The notes: generated by a model from the sequence alone, not told the origin. DNA of 64,000 nt from Rhytidiadelphus loreus (GCA_947034895.1 OX344764.1:15314001-15378000), one strand, 5' to 3'. Positions 23,576-36,685 are shown, counted from the first letter of the stretch. Translations and numbers: made by a program.

Positions 23576-25129
23576 ATGGCGACGGAAGTGCACCGACCCG
23601 CTGAAGTAACGCTGCCGCCTCCCCCTGCTGAAACCCCTACAAAACTGAGTGAGAAGTGGGATGAAAAGACTTGCATTACGGGGTCCCAAGAGGGTGAAAT
23701 TCCAGTTGGTGATGAGCACTTCGAATTAGAGTCGATAGAATCGAACGAATCTGATACAGTCAGCACCCCACGATCGAGGCACGAGAAGGCAGAAGCATTT
23801 TCGGAGGCTCGTAAAGAGCGAGTGGAAGTGGAAGCCAATGCTTATCTGGAGTCTGAAATTCGAAAGGTCAATGCGCGAGCTCATACAGGCCAGGTTCTGT
23901 TCATTTTTACCCACCGCACCATCTTTTCCATCACCATTTTTTTTCTGTTTTCGGGTTTACATCGTTTCTGGTTTATGCCAAACACAAGGTAGGAGACAGT
24001 CTGTTTCTAACGCATTGGTTTGTAACACAGGCATTGGCTGAGAAGAAACGAATGCATGAAGAAGCGAAAGCTCTTGAGCTAAAGAAGCGCGAGGAGCTTC
24101 GTGCGGAGCAACTTCAGAGCAGTGCCGAGGTTATTTCAATTCCTTGACCTAAATTTGTGATGCCCTTGGGTTTTTGATAAGAATCAGTGACACACAATTA
24201 ATGGATTCCAATTGAACGAAGAGACTGGGTTATTAGTCTTGATGTAAAATCAAACCTGAGGTTGTAAATGTAACAGGCAAGAGCTGACAAGATAATGGCA
24301 AAAGCGAAAGAGGATACATTCAAAGTTGCTGTGAGAATTTAACCCACAGCGAGATGACCCTTTTCCATGGAGTACATAGATTTTGAAAAGTATTAGATTC
24401 TCTGATTTCAAATGAAGAGAGTTCGTCTATGTTACAAGTCGCAACATAAATGAAATTATGAACCTTTCAGCTATAACTTACTTGATGAACAGATTTTGTT
24501 GTCGCTGGTTGTCTAATGTCAACATTCTTTAGTAACCTGGTGGGACTCTGACTTTATACAGTAATTGGTTACTCCCTTGAAATTAGGAAACACATGTAAG
24601 CTAAGTGAAGTTCAATACGAAATACGTGTTGTGAAGTGGAATAGATTTGGAAAACATATAATCATACAGATACTGGGGTTGCAAGTACTTCTGTCTAGAC
24701 CAATGAAGTACGAATGTCCTTTGCAGGTGAAAGCCGATAAAATAGTAGAAAATGCGAAGCAAGAGGCTGCTAAAGTGAAAGCCCAGGTCTACGAGCAGAC
24801 AGAAAGAACTATTGCTGATTCTACCGCCAAAGCAGAGAAGGTGAGACTCACATATCATTTGTTCTTCATTACCATTTCCTGTACTTGAAGAAGTAAGTTC
24901 CTTGAATTCCCATATCTGTCAATATCATCCACGTTGACTCTGAAGCACTGCGATTGTGTGAATGAATCAAATTCAGGATAAAGCAGCGGAAGAGGAAGCT
25001 AGGAAAAGAGGAATTGCTGAACTTGTGGATGAAGTGGTACAAATGAAAGCCACCGGAGAGCTTCCAGCCCACGAGAAGAAGGGTGTGATCACTCGGATAA
25101 AAGAAAAGGTTGCTGGTCATCACCATTGA
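23576..25129 (+). CDS. Charged helical LEA-type protein with C-terminal dehydrin-like K-segment, five exons, 245 aa
   Basis: Exons are 23576-23893, 24031-24129, 24277-24330, 24727-24840 and 24977-25129. Every intron is phase 0 with GT-AG borders (acceptors AACACAG, GTAACAG, TTTGCAG, ATTCAG), and the joined frame ends at TGA 25127. Residues 1-75 are acidic and proline/serine-rich. Residues about 68-215 are almost only Ala, Lys, Glu, Arg and Gln, predicting long amphipathic helix or coiled coil. Residues 228-242 read EKKGVITRIKEKVAG, against the dehydrin K-segment consensus EKKGIMDKIKEKLPG, and are followed by HHH as in many dehydrins. K-segments are amphipathic helices that bind membranes in dehydration stress. 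By inference this is a stress-protective, membrane-associated protein. A remorin-like fold was considered for the helical part. It has no signal peptide. Gene structure is confident; function moderate. Confidence 0.8.
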
Positions 25130-28100
25130 TCCTGCAATGAAGGAATCTGTAAGAGCCAGCTGCCGTATCCGGAAACTCAAACATGTAAAACTACTGGGAA
25201 TCTGGGATTATACAACTGCTGAAGTGCTGGTTTAGTATGGTTATGTGAGTTCTGAAAACTCTACATTCAAAACTGTTTTCCTTACCACACAATTCTTTTA
25301 TATAGGGGTCTTTGGAAGCGTTACCTTGAACCGTTCACTTTTGGAATGCCTTCAATTTTAAACATGGTGCAAAATGGTTGTAATGGCAGGACTTTAAAGT
25401 GGTCATACGAAGTCTGTCTTGGAGGGTGAATTTACCCTTTCATTCCCTTGGCCAAGGGTAAATGTAAAAAATTGCCCCTATTTTTTGGTTGGTTATTTTT
25501 GTATTTCTTCACCTCTCAAGCTAATTTGGGGCATTTGGGGCATCATTTTTTTTAATGTCATGTGTTGTAAAGTATTAGAGCTTTTAGTGAATGATATTGA
25601 GTCTTTTTGAAGATGATTCAAAGATGCATCAATATGACATTCTCCACCCAAAAGTGTTTATTGCCTTTAAAATTCTTTACACATTTTTCATCACATTAAT
25701 GTTTCCAAAAATTCTCCCAAAAATGTAATATTTATCCAAAAATTATGATTTCCTTTATTTGCAAGTTAACGATAACCTCTAGTTTCAACTCTATTTGTGT
25801 ACACATTATTTTTAATGATTTTATTTTATTTTAATAATTCCACCTTAGTAAAAAATAATAATATTTTTTTTTTATGATTCTACCTTAGCCAAAAATTGTA
25901 GTGTCTTTTAAAACACAAGGTCTAATTGGTGTCTTCACATTATGTAGAAAGTCATTCATAATTCTTGGAGAGAAAGAAAATTTTGTTCCTATCGATGTGA
26001 TTGCCAATGTAGCCAAGTAACTTTATCCAACCTTAGATATTTTTTCCTTAGATATTTTTTCTTTTGTGCACTTTTAGTTCATTAACCCTTAAGGACAAGT
26101 GTTCAAATTTTGAACAATGAATGAACTCAAACACATTCCAAGGACACAAAAATGTGCTTTTGCATCCATTGATTTTCTTGAAGATTCTTATTTTAGTTCT
26201 TTAACATTTGTACAATATACATTATGAAAACTTTGTTTAGCAAATATTCTATAATTCAAAGGATAGTGGTAGGTCTAAACTCAAAAAAAATGTTTTTGGT
26301 TCAAAAAATGATCCTTCAAGAACAACTTGAATAAAAAAATAAAATAAAAATCTTCAAAAATCACTATGATTTGAACTTAGCATTTTGAATTTAAAGGAAA
26401 AGAATCTTGTGAAAATTTTATATATTCAATTTACAATTGGTGGGGAGTGTATATGATATACATGCCTTCAAGCAATGGACCTACCTCAAATAAGCTCCCA
26501 ATTGGTCCCCAAAGGCCTTGAATCAAACGAGGGCAATACACCTAAAATCACCACTTAGGCACCCTAATACTACACAATCATCTAACATGTACTTAAGGAG
26601 ATTACCCCCTAAGTATTCCAAAAGTGCCCCCACACAATCTGGAAGTTAATTTGAAGTGCTATAATTTCTACATCTTATGTCCGAATTTAATCAAACTTTG
26701 TTGGAAAATCTTTTAGTTTGTGTGGTAAAATTTCCAGATCAATACAAGATGTACTAATTTTTTGGAAGCCATTTGAAGTTCATGGGTTCAATTTGAGCTC
26801 ACCAAATTGCATTTTGATGGTTGTAACTTTAGGGGCTTGTATCTCCTTCATCTTTTGTTTTGTTTTCAATCAAATTTCTTGGGTTATATTTCCCTTGAAT
26901 TCTAATTGTTGTGATAAAAAATTTATGTCAATCAAAGTTGTTTTGAATATTTGGGAGCAATTCAAAATTCAAAATCCAAACATTTTTGGATTATAGTGAA
27001 CTTTGGTGGCCTGTTTCTTCTTCATACAATGCCCATTTCCAATCATTTTTGGGGGATAGTTGCACATACTAGTTTAGTTTGTGTGGTTAAATTTCATATC
27101 AATCCAAGAAGTTATGAATGTTTGAGAAGCATTTTAGTAGAAGGAGGTTGAACTTTAGATGTGTTTTTGCAACTTTAGACATTTCAAAGCCATTTTGCGG
27201 ACACAAGGAGACATTTCAATGATATTTTCTTACACTAATGTATATACATATATGCTAGCTTTGAAGTACTTTATAGTTTAAAATTTTTCATTTGAGTAGG
27301 TTTAGAAATCAAATTTCACCTCCAATGTGTTCCTAAGAAAATTTCAGCATCCCTTTTCTACACTCAATTTAGTCCATTTTGAAGCCCTAATTGCAAATTT
27401 TAAGGAGATTTTGGCATAGGATATAAATTACTTTAACTCCTAAATACCTAGGGCCTTTTGGATTTAAGAATATCATTGCTTTTGAAGTGTTATAGGTCTA
27501 AATGTCACTAAGGTATAGAAATCTTAACCATACAATCTTGTAGTATATGTGTTGTAGATGACATAAATCAAATTTGGAGTAATTTGGCCACATAGATTGC
27601 AAAATTAGAGCCTTCAAATTAACTACAACACATTATCCATCACAACAAACACTAAATTTCAACCATCCAATGAATTTTTCACTTCAACTTAATTTCATAA
27701 TCAATCTACCCTAAGCTTTCAATTTCTAACACCTCTCCAAAATTCACCTTCATGGTTCATCAAATATCGCCCCCTAGAATGGCAGCTTTAGATTCCCTAG
27801 GTAGTCAACCCCCTCTCACTCCAAGATCTACTTTACTAATTTATCCTAACTTCCTCCCACAAGAAGGTGGAAACCTACTCAATAAATTGTCTAACTCATA
27901 ATTCTAATCCAATCTCCCAACTCAAAAGATTCCCTCTCATCCAAAAATACCCAAAATCAAAAACACATATACATAGAACAAGCAAGAGAGGAAGTTAGAG
28001 CTCCAAGCCCTAATTTTCCTACACTAAATTCAATTAATGGTCTAACCTACTTCCCTAATTTCATCCTCCACTAATTTACTGTTAATGCACTAACTTACTA

Positions 28101-29011
28101 CAAAACATGCTAAATTATTGCAATTTGCACTATCTTACTATAAATTTATTGTTAATGTGGGCAAGAAGTTATGTGTGGAATCATGTTTTCTAAAGTAGTT
28201 TTGAAGAGTTCTTTTAGGGATTTCATTTAGTCCAAAATTTCTTTTTTTAATCAATATGTGTAATTTTCTCCACATAATCTAGTGATCTAAAATTAGTTCC
28301 CATTTAAATTATTCTTTTTATTATACCTACAATAAAATGGTCATTTTGAAATGATAAATCTTTCATTCTTAAAAGGTTAACTTTGAAACAAGTCCATTAT
28401 CATGATCATTCACCCCAAAAAAATTCTCCAACATGATTAATAGTTGCAGTCTTAATATCTACAAGAATCCTAAAAGTCATTTATCAAGTACTTTGAATCC
28501 TTTGCGCAACAACTTTGTGCTAGTCACCAATTTACTTTTTTATATTGAATATCTTTCTCTAGATGTAATGTATCATATATGCAAGACATATTCAAATTGG
28601 TATAACCATTTTTAAATAAAACATTTTATTAGAGATTTAGGGTATCATAAAGTGGCCTTTCTCCAATATATGAGACAATTTCAAAACTCTACCCCACATG
28701 AAAAGTTTGAATTAATGATCATGGTGTGAAATTCTATTGTTGATGACAATTTAAATAACATAACTAAGATAAATACACTAAAATCATCCAACCAAGTTAC
28801 AAGTGGAACACAAGTGAAAATGATAATTTCTTGTCATATTAACACATGCTTATTAAGCAAAATGCAAGAGGTTGCATAAAATTTTGAGAGGCACAACTAA
28901 TTAGTTATAAATTTTCAAATGTGAAAGGTGTAAGAAGTTATAAGTGTAATCTACACAAATGTAATATCCATCTAATGCACACCAATACAGAAATGATGGC
29001 ATAATACAAAA
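25130..29011. other. AT-rich intergenic DNA
   Basis: The first hundred bases are probably 3' UTR of the upstream gene. No gene is supported after that. At 26085-26440 there is a copy of the left half of the element at 36686-37271, beginning TTAACCCTTAAGGAC and sharing GTTCAAATTTTGAACAAT. The rest (27-29 kb) shows nothing. Confidence 0.45.
26085..26440 (+). mobile_element. 5' fragment of TTAA-bounded element (E4 type)
   Basis: It begins TTAACCCTTAAGGACAAGTG and follows the element at 36686 through CACATTCCAAGGACACAAAA, a GGTAGGTCTAAACTC block and TTGAATTTAAAGGAAAAG. Similarity stops after TTTACAATTGG near 26440, so the right half is missing. Confidence 0.65.
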
Positions 29012-29023
29012 ATGGCAGCATAA

Positions 29024-29122
29024 TTTTTTTTTTTTTTTTTTGACACAAATGAAACGGAATTTCATTGCAGAAAAAACAAGTACATACCGGCCAGCCACAA
29101 GTGGCCTGGCCGGGAGAAAAAC
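29024..29122 (-). mobile_element. Short non-LTR retroposon with target duplication
   Basis: It begins with 18 T (29024-29041) followed by GACACAAATGAAACGGAATT and GCCACAAGTGGCCTGGCC. It is flanked by ATGGCAGCATAA (29012-29023) and ATGACAGCATAA (29123-29134), 11 of 12 identical. On the minus strand this is a poly-A tailed retroposon, the same family as those at 6.04 and 6.28 kb. The reading frames over it are not genes. Confidence 0.8.
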
Positions 29123-29134
29123 ATGACAGCATAA

Positions 29135-29285
29135 TTTTCTTTTTCAATTTACCTCTTTGCCTGGGTAAAAGTGAAGTACAAAATGCACTCAGTACTACTT
29201 ATAATTTATTCATTGCCAGCTACTAAGCAATCGTAGATTACATTTTGCATACAACTGGAAAATAACAGAAAGGCGTATCTTCTAA
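29135..29285. other. 3' flank of the carbonic anhydrase gene
   Basis: A short AT-rich stretch following the stop codon of the minus-strand gene; it likely contains its 3' UTR. No clear polyadenylation signal was chosen. Confidence 0.4.
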
Positions 29286-31505
29286 TTATTCACTCTGGCG
29301 TACAATTCGCCAGCTAGTTAACCGACCTCCCACAAAGTCGTAGTGCATACCATAAATCTGCAAGCGTCCATTGTGCAGGCGCTCTCGAATGAAGGGAAAT
29401 GTCAAAAGATTGGCCAACGAAAGATTGACCGCTTCCTGGTGAATCCAGAAACAGGAGTCAGAAATGCTGATTAGCATCAAAGTAACGAAGGTCAATCTTC
29501 ACACAAAGCTTAATATTGTCAAATCTGACCAAAACAAAAGGACTTCTACTCTAATTGGCACTGTCGATACTGTGCACTTAATACCAGCATTGCAGCAGCT
29601 GCACAATGACCACCGAGTACCTGTTCACAAAAACTGCATTGCTCTTCAAATGGCTTGTCTCCCAAAAGAGAAAGTGTTTTGTTTTTAGCTGGCATTCCAA
29701 TTTTGACCCAGCTCCCGATGAAATCTCTGCCACATGCATGAGCATATCAAAACCTTGAGCAGAATACCCTAGTCTAAAGCTTCATGATAATCACTGTATA
29801 AATCACCCCAAATACCTTCGATAACAAGAACAGGAAATATTGTTCACGAGATTAGGATGACACAATACCCTGAAAAGTCAGCCCGGGACATGAGAGATTT
29901 GATTCCACCACAGCTACTGTGGCCCATCACAATGATGTTTTCCACCTGTCAAATTTTGCCAGAATGTAAGTCAGAGTACAAGAGGTAGAATGGGAACGTT
30001 ATAGTTTGATGTTTGACCGGGGAGCAGACGAAAACCCTCATGGAATGACACCACACAGCACAGATGACAGCTTGGAAATTGCAAATAATTCTACTGCGGC
30101 AACAGAAATCACATCAACGTAAACTTGCTGAAACAATCCTTCAAAAAGTAAAGTAGCAGGTTGAAGTGGAGCACTTATTCAGTATTCTTACATTCAAGAC
30201 CGTGACAGCATACTCTATTGCAGCGCTTGTTCCGTGGTGTTGTCCCTGCAGTAAAGCAGAAGCACAGCGAGAGTCCTGATCAACTTATTAACTTTGTGAA
30301 GAGCTGAGATAGAATTCAAGAAATAAATCTTACTTTGACATTGTAGCATCAAGAAAGCTGAAATTCCATCGATACAAATTCATATGCTAATTGTCATAAT
30401 TATCCAATAAAATACCTCTCGCTTAATCAGAGGAGCAATACGTAATGTCATATGAAGGATCTGACAACCTCCTATGTCACTTACATTCGATTCTGGAGCA
30501 TATCTATTTCGAATTTGTTTGAGACACTGCTCAAATATGATAACGAGCACTTTATCTTACAGGTCTCAAGAATTGATTGAACAGAGATAATTAGTATTAT
30601 TACCGATCCTTCGCACGGAGGAACCAAGTTGGCAACATTACGGACGATAAATGCCTCACCAGCCTCAAGTCCATGAAGCATTGTTGGACAAACACGAGAA
30701 TCAGCGCATGTGATCATCATCATCTGCAACACCAAAAATATAGCGGTTAGTATCATGCATAATTTGAGAATATAGTCAGAATTCGGCATTCATGAGCTGA
30801 CCGGAGCACAAAATCTCAGAGAATCAAATTGATCCCTGGATCTTACCTCGAGCACTCTAGGCCAAGAACCACGCCAAAAATACTTCACCGAACCACTTGC
30901 ATATATCATCTAATAACCAAAATTTAACCTTGCTGTAAATAGCTTACGTGCGCATGTAAAACCAGATTGAAATTTTTGCAAAAATATTACAAGCAGGCTA
31001 TAAACCTTTGGCTCTTGTCCATCTTTAAGTTTGTCGTACAGTTCTGGTTTCTGTCTGCACACATTAAATGCCAAAATTAATCGGCAAAATATTAAAGATT
31101 TCTGGACTGAGGAATACTCTAATACAAACTTGGATGAAGCTAGTAATGAGCTAATCAGGGTTCTTATAAAGGAAAGGAAATGTTATCGGCAAGTATTAAA
31201 CAAAGCGCATCTACAGTCATGGTGGCATGGATACGTCTGGGCATACAAAAAACTGTTACTGGTAGAATTTCCATCAACAAAACCGGTTGAAAGCACAAGC
31301 TTACCGAGATGGATTGAGCTACTTACCTGAACACTCCATCCTTGAAAGTCTTAAATCCAGTTATGAGCTTCTCAATTACATCGTTGTTTCCGTCGAAAGT
31401 GTGATTCTCGTCAACCACAACGTGATCAGTCAGCTCATAACCTTCGTTAAGAATTTCTCCCAGCCCATGCAGTGGCCCTGCCTTGGGCACGGCAAGCTGA
31501 TTCAT
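29286..31505 (-). CDS. Beta-type carbonic anhydrase, seven coding exons, 244 aa
   Basis: It interconverts CO2 and bicarbonate using zinc. Exons in gene order are 31505-31327, 31054-31006, 30723-30604, 30245-30192, 29945-29869, 29726-29621 and 29435-29286. All introns have GT-AG borders and the phases match throughout. The active-site block at residues 82-86, CADSR, supplies zinc ligand Cys82 and the Asp84-Arg86 dyad. GHSSCGG supplies His143 and Cys146. Other family landmarks are [34 protein letters not shown], the WVKIGMPAK block, EEQCSFCE, and [11 protein letters not shown] before the conserved YDFVGG end. Length fits the family without a long targeting peptide; the start is the first ATG of its frame after an upstream stop, and no transit peptide is obvious, so cytosolic location is likely but unproven. 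It is by far the surest gene in the window. Confidence 0.95.
30847..30909 (-). other. Possible 63-nt in-frame cassette exon of the carbonic anhydrase gene
   Basis: Between the exon ending GQEPK and the exon starting [10 protein letters not shown] lies a 63-nt stretch with acceptor GGTTATTAG and donor CTCGAG|GTAAGA. Both ends are phase 0 and it is open, encoding 21 residues starting [11 protein letters not shown] and ending WPRVLE. Family alignment (PK directly followed by the hydrophobic strand and C-A-D-S-R) says the standard protein skips it. It could be an alternative exon or a chance open stretch. Confidence 0.4.
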
Positions 31506-31634
31506 ACTTCGCCGATTGTTCAATTAAAGTCCTTAATGCTGGACGCCTAGGATATTCACAAAACACAACGAGGATCTTCTGGCGCAATTCCTCTCAATTC
31601 ACTCCTGGGGTTAGACTGCACGATCCAGGAGTCC
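31506..31634 (-). other. 5' UTR part of the first coding exon, carbonic anhydrase gene
   Basis: Upstream of the ATG at 31505 the frame is closed by TAA. A good acceptor, TTTTCTACAG|GGACTCC, sits at 31634, so the first coding exon probably begins here with about 129 nt of untranslated leader. Confidence 0.5.
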
Positions 31635-32161
31635 CTGTAGAAAATTTTGAAATCTAAATCACTGAATTTCACGGGTACGAGGTCTTGATGCAAACTGAAG
31701 TTCTAGTGAAATGGATCTAAAGGCTAAATTCTTAGCATTACCCTGCCTTTAGAAACAAGTAATGTCTAGGCCTAGAATTATGTTCAAGAGCAAGCGAAAA
31801 GAAAGATTTCTACGATGCAAGAGAAATATATCCACTGCTTAATTCGACCTGAATCAAGAGCTTCTCAATCCGCAGGGGGAAAAAAACAAACTAATGCGAA
31901 TGACTTCTCAAGCAACACACTGTATGATCGCTATGAGCCAGTAAGCTTCGTACTCCTCTGACAGGAAGTAAAGCTCAATATACTGCTCTCCAAGGGAGCG
32001 GAACTCCCTATTCGCTCCACAAAATGAAAACAAGAGGCAGTAGAAACACAGCTACGGAGACCCGCTCAAATTAACGCTCGTCGATCAAAAAACCATTGCA
32101 GAGGAGAATAACAACAAGCAACTCAATAAATACGATGAAAAAAAAATACACACAAACTCAC

Positions 32162-32394
32162 CGATCCCTTCCTCACGCAAAATTCAACAGCACTGATTGC
32201 GCTTGATTGCGCTATGGTGACGATTGCGCTTTAGAGCTGGATTACATAGTTTCACCTCCTTGATGCACGGATCTGTCGCTGTTAAGAGGCTCGAAAGACT
32301 GCAATGACTCAAAAACCTCCTCTGCGGACAACTCTCTCCATGCTCGTCACTTGGCAAGAGGAAAGACACAGGGATACTCTCGAATAAGTTAGTA
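32162..32394 (-). other. Probable 5' UTR exon of the carbonic anhydrase gene, with short upstream ORF
   Basis: On the minus strand an acceptor GTGATTTGCAG precedes 32394 and a strong donor ATCG|GTGAGT follows 32162. The 233-nt stretch has no long frame linked to the coding exons but contains a 10-codon upstream ORF (MERVVRRGGF then TGA), which could lower translation. A still earlier exon would lie near 32.43-32.56 kb. This is splice-site reading only. Confidence 0.4.
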
Positions 32395-32569
32395 CTGCAA
32401 ATCACAACGATATGTAATGCGAAAAATAAGTAAATACTCGATGTTCGCGAATGTCCGAAATGGTGTCCTCAAACAGAGGACGAATCGAAACAGACGCTTC
32501 GGAAAGGTTTCAATGGAATTAGGTCCAATTGTAGCTCTAAGCGATCAAGACTGATGATCGGGACTTTAA

Positions 32570-35500
32570 GTATACAGTAGTAGGGTTAGAGCATCCCCAC
32601 CACGGCAGGGGTGCCCCGTATCCCTCTCCGGATGTATTTCATCCGGATATGTAGAAGTACCTATTTCGGACAGTCCCATGATGACTTTTTAGGCTGACCT
32701 ATTGTGGACAGTAGAGTAGTTGGATGCACTATTCATTGAAAAAGATTCTCCGTTTGTAACTTCTGGTCAACTCATCTCACTTCCCTAAAAGATTTTCCAT
32801 TTGTACCTTCTCATCCATTCATCTCTCTTCCTTCCTTACTTGGGGAAAAGTGCCAAAGCTAATCATAAGAGGTGAGTCTATAGACCGAAATGGATTGGAA
32901 TGCAAAATTTACATTTATATTGAATAAAATATTCAGTCTTGGGGAAAAAAAATCTTTTTTTTTTTTTGCATTTTTACTCATCTTTATGTTTGCACACGTT
33001 GAGTTCAATTTCCCATATACTAGAAGCTAAAATATTTCTACCTCAAGGAAGAAAATCCCTCACCTAGGTCTAATAATTTAGAGAAAGCAAGGCCTAATTT
33101 GGTATAAATGAGCATATATACAAAACTCAAAATCATTGTTTTGTATACTAATGATATGTTCAAGCCAACCACTAATACTAATGATAGTAATATGGTGGTA
33201 AATTTATTGAGCAACATTGGTAGAGAAGAATATTTTCTATTCCCATATCTGATCTTCTTTCATCTAGATGGAGACGGGGATAGGGATAGGGAAGAATTGA
33301 TGGGGATGTTCTAAAGACAGTCCTTGAAATTACACCCACGGGTGATGGTGTAATTTGAAAAGGCCAATGTCCAACCCCACATTAATCTTTAAAGAATGAA
33401 CTTTATGGCTATGGAAAGAACTTGAAAAATTCATTGCATAATATGCTCTATTTTTCCATTTATTTTATTTTATTTTTTAGAGATGCAATCACATGTTCTC
33501 TAGAACTCCTTAAATCTTCAGATTTTTTCATGAAATTGTGAATTATTGTGAATTTCTTTAATTTTTTTTTAAATGAAGAAAATTTATATCATATACAAAA
33601 TATGCTTAAAGATTCTGAAATTTTCAGCATTGGCATGTATTGTAGAGGGCACTCCCCATTGAAGAGGGATTCATGGCAAAAATGATCCAATGAGGAGGGC
33701 AAAGCCTAACAAAGAGGGGCATTTTTTTCCAAAAAATTTCGATCAGAAGGAGATTGCCCACCATAAACCATGAATGGAGAATGCAAAAAATGAATGACAA
33801 TTGAGCAAATGTGGTCTAACTAGATCATTTGTTAGGGCAAATGAGAACCCCGTAATTCCTAATTATGACAGTAATCTCGACTAGCAAGGATTATAGAAAA
33901 TAATTTGCCTATAATATGAACAGTGCATTTCCTAGTTGTGGTTTATGTATTGTTAAATACCATAGTGTAAACCAAAGATCCATGTCATTCTAAAATAAGA
34001 AAATCAATAGACTTTGATTGTAGGCCCAATGTTTAAATTGCAATAAAATGTTGAATTTTATGAATTTTTCCAATTTTAAAAAAAGAGTAGAAACTAGATT
34101 GATTAAGCTTCATTTAGTTGAACTCAATTTCAAAAAAGATAATCTTTTTACCTAAAATTTAAATCAAGATCAAAAAGGTAGAAGTGGCCAAAATATACTA
34201 AAAAATATCTTTTGTGATATGTAATTTGGCATCTTCTTCTATGGAAAAGTCAAAAATATCTTTATGAAGGAATTTTCACCACCATGCACTAGAAACAAAT
34301 TCAAAAAACACTCTCCAAAAATTTGGATGAAGAATTGCAATTTTACTTGGTCTATTAGTCATTCAAAATCATCCGGAAGCCACTTTGACATACTATATTC
34401 CTTTTAAAGTATTTATGAAGCTTGTAACACTACACAACATTGTTACAAGTGATGCAATAGTGTTGTACAATATTATGTGGAAAGATCTACCAATAATGAA
34501 TTCTGCTCTTTTACTCAAACTAATTTATATAGGATCTTCACAGTTCAGTGATTAATGCTTGATACAAGGTTCAAGAAAGATGGTTGTTTTGTGTGCATTG
34601 TGAAAGTCCGCATAGGATACATTCAAACTAAAGAGGAATATTATACTCTTTGAGAAAAATAAAATAATAAGATCAAAATTTAGAATTTTTTCATACAATC
34701 AAATTAAATTGTGAAGATATTTGTTTGCAACAACACAATTTCTTTTATTAGGTAGAATCAAAGAATCCTTTGGGGGATCATGTGTTAAAGTTTTCATTAA
34801 TTTTCATTTTATTGAATGAAACATCACTTATTGAAATATGACTCAAAATAATTACATTTTTTTTCCAATACATTGCACAAATCTTCTATTATATTATTGA
34901 AGTCTATTTATTTTTTATACTATAAGTACGTTTTAAAAGTTGTGGAATGTGAAATTAGTTCAAAATTAGGTTTAACTCTAGAGTACTCCAACGTCCATTT
35001 TTTGGACGATGTACAAACTGAAATTTAGTTTTCTTTTTCATTACAGTTTGGATGAAAGTCATCTAATTTGTGGTGATACTTCATCAAGTTTTTGTCCTAT
35101 CTAATGGTTGGATTTGGTGTTACTAGAGTTCATATTTTTCTAAAATTATAAATGTGAAAGTTTATCAAGCCAAAAATTGCATTGATTTTAGTTCAAAACT
35201 GGGTTTGCAAAATTGAGGTCATAGATTTTAAGAACACAAAAATCTCAAAAAATCACCATATGAAGAGAACCTCATTTGGAATCCATTCCAACAAGTTTTA
35301 CTCAAAAAATGATAATAGTTTTCTTGTAATTGAATTTAGAAGATATTCTGAATTTTTCTTTTCAAAATTTATAAAAAATATTGATGGTAGCATAGGTGAA
35401 TCTAACCGCACAAATGGAATCTAAAATTCATAATCTACAACTTTTATTTGTATATCAAGTCCAAAATATTCTTCCTAATAGTACTTTATAATGATTTTTT

Positions 35501-35572
35501 CCAAGTAGCCAATTCTAAAGATGGATCCAAACTTTCTAGGGTTAAAGGAAGTCTAAGAGAACTTTTATCACA
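32570..35572. other. AT-rich intergenic DNA
   Basis: The right of 32.56 kb probably holds the promoter of the minus-strand carbonic anhydrase gene. Beyond that no gene or RNA is recognisable. The part at 35200-35560 resembles the right half of the element at 36686-37271 (for example TCTAACCGCACAAATGGA), so a partial copy may lie there. Confidence 0.4.
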
Positions 35573-36519
35573 TTAATCCCTGAAGGACCAAACACTGTCT
35601 TTTGGCAACATAGTGATTTTGGGTAGTTCACTACAAACAAAAAATTTCTTTTTTTTCTTTGAAAGTTTCACACAATGTGTGCCTAAAGAGTAGCTTTAAT
35701 GCACAACAATTTTCATAACTTTTGACTACATGGTTAAAAAGTTATTGCATGATTTGTAATTTTCAACAGTCAGCGGGCAGGGTAGCCTAAAAAATTTCTT
35801 TAGAAATCACTTTAAAAATAAATAAAGATTTGAAATTGGTTTTCTAGATTTATATATACGTGAAAAGCTTTGAATCATTCTATTTTGATGTACAAGATGA
35901 AAGTTATGAGGTGTTTTAGTTTGCGGGTAGTTAAAGATTCCTACTCAAAAATAAACTTGGAGTCCTTTATTTAACTGATATTTTTGTATTTTTTGAAAAA
36001 AAATAAAAACATATGATGCAGATTGTTTATTACAAAATTACCACTATTGGGATTGTAGTTTTTCAATTTTATAATTAAATTCTTAACAATTTAGTGTTTT
36101 GAATCACTTTGTACTTCTTTCGAGACTTCTTTCTACTTACTGTTTTTATCCTATATGTTATGCACTTCCAAATGATCAAAAAAATTCAAGCATGTAGCCA
36201 ACTTGACTTGAGGAATGAATCCAAAGAGTAACCATCATTTTGGACATTTTTCATACAAATGTGACCTTGTGAAGTGAAGCTGCCTGTATTTTCATAAGGC
36301 CAAAAAAATGATTTTTGTCACTTCAAACGTTAATATCTTGCAATCTACAATGTGAAAAATTATGAAATTTTTTTCACATCTTTTCAAACTATTTTACTAC
36401 AAGATCCTATAGTTACATGTGTCCAAAAAAAATTTCATCTAAAATTTGGTGCTTGTATCAAAAAGGACAATTTTTGAGCGTTTTTGGTGAAAACATAGTC
36501 TCTGGCCTTTGGAGGTTAA
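35573..36519 (+). mobile_element. TTAA-bounded element, copy E1 (947 bp)
   Basis: It starts TTAATCCCTGAAGGACCAAA and ends GTCTCTGGCCTTTGGAGGTTAA, imperfect inverted ends. Order of inner blocks: TTTGGCAACATAGTGATTTT, TTTTGACTACATGGTTAAAA, GAATCATTCTATTTTGATG, GTAGCCAACTTGACTTGA, ATTTTGGACATTTTTCATAC, TATCTTGCAATCTACAATG. The copy at 44061 has the same order and orientation. No coding capacity. Confidence 0.75.
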
Positions 36520-36685
36520 TCTTCACTAGTTACTTCATATGAAGTCAAAACCTTGTCTCAAAATTTATACATGTGTTGTGTGATTATATCCTTGATTGTA
36601 AAAGTGATATTGAAAACATTTCATAAAGTAAATTTGATCAAAATTTATATATGGTAATTTGATTTGATTTGATTTGATTAGTTAC

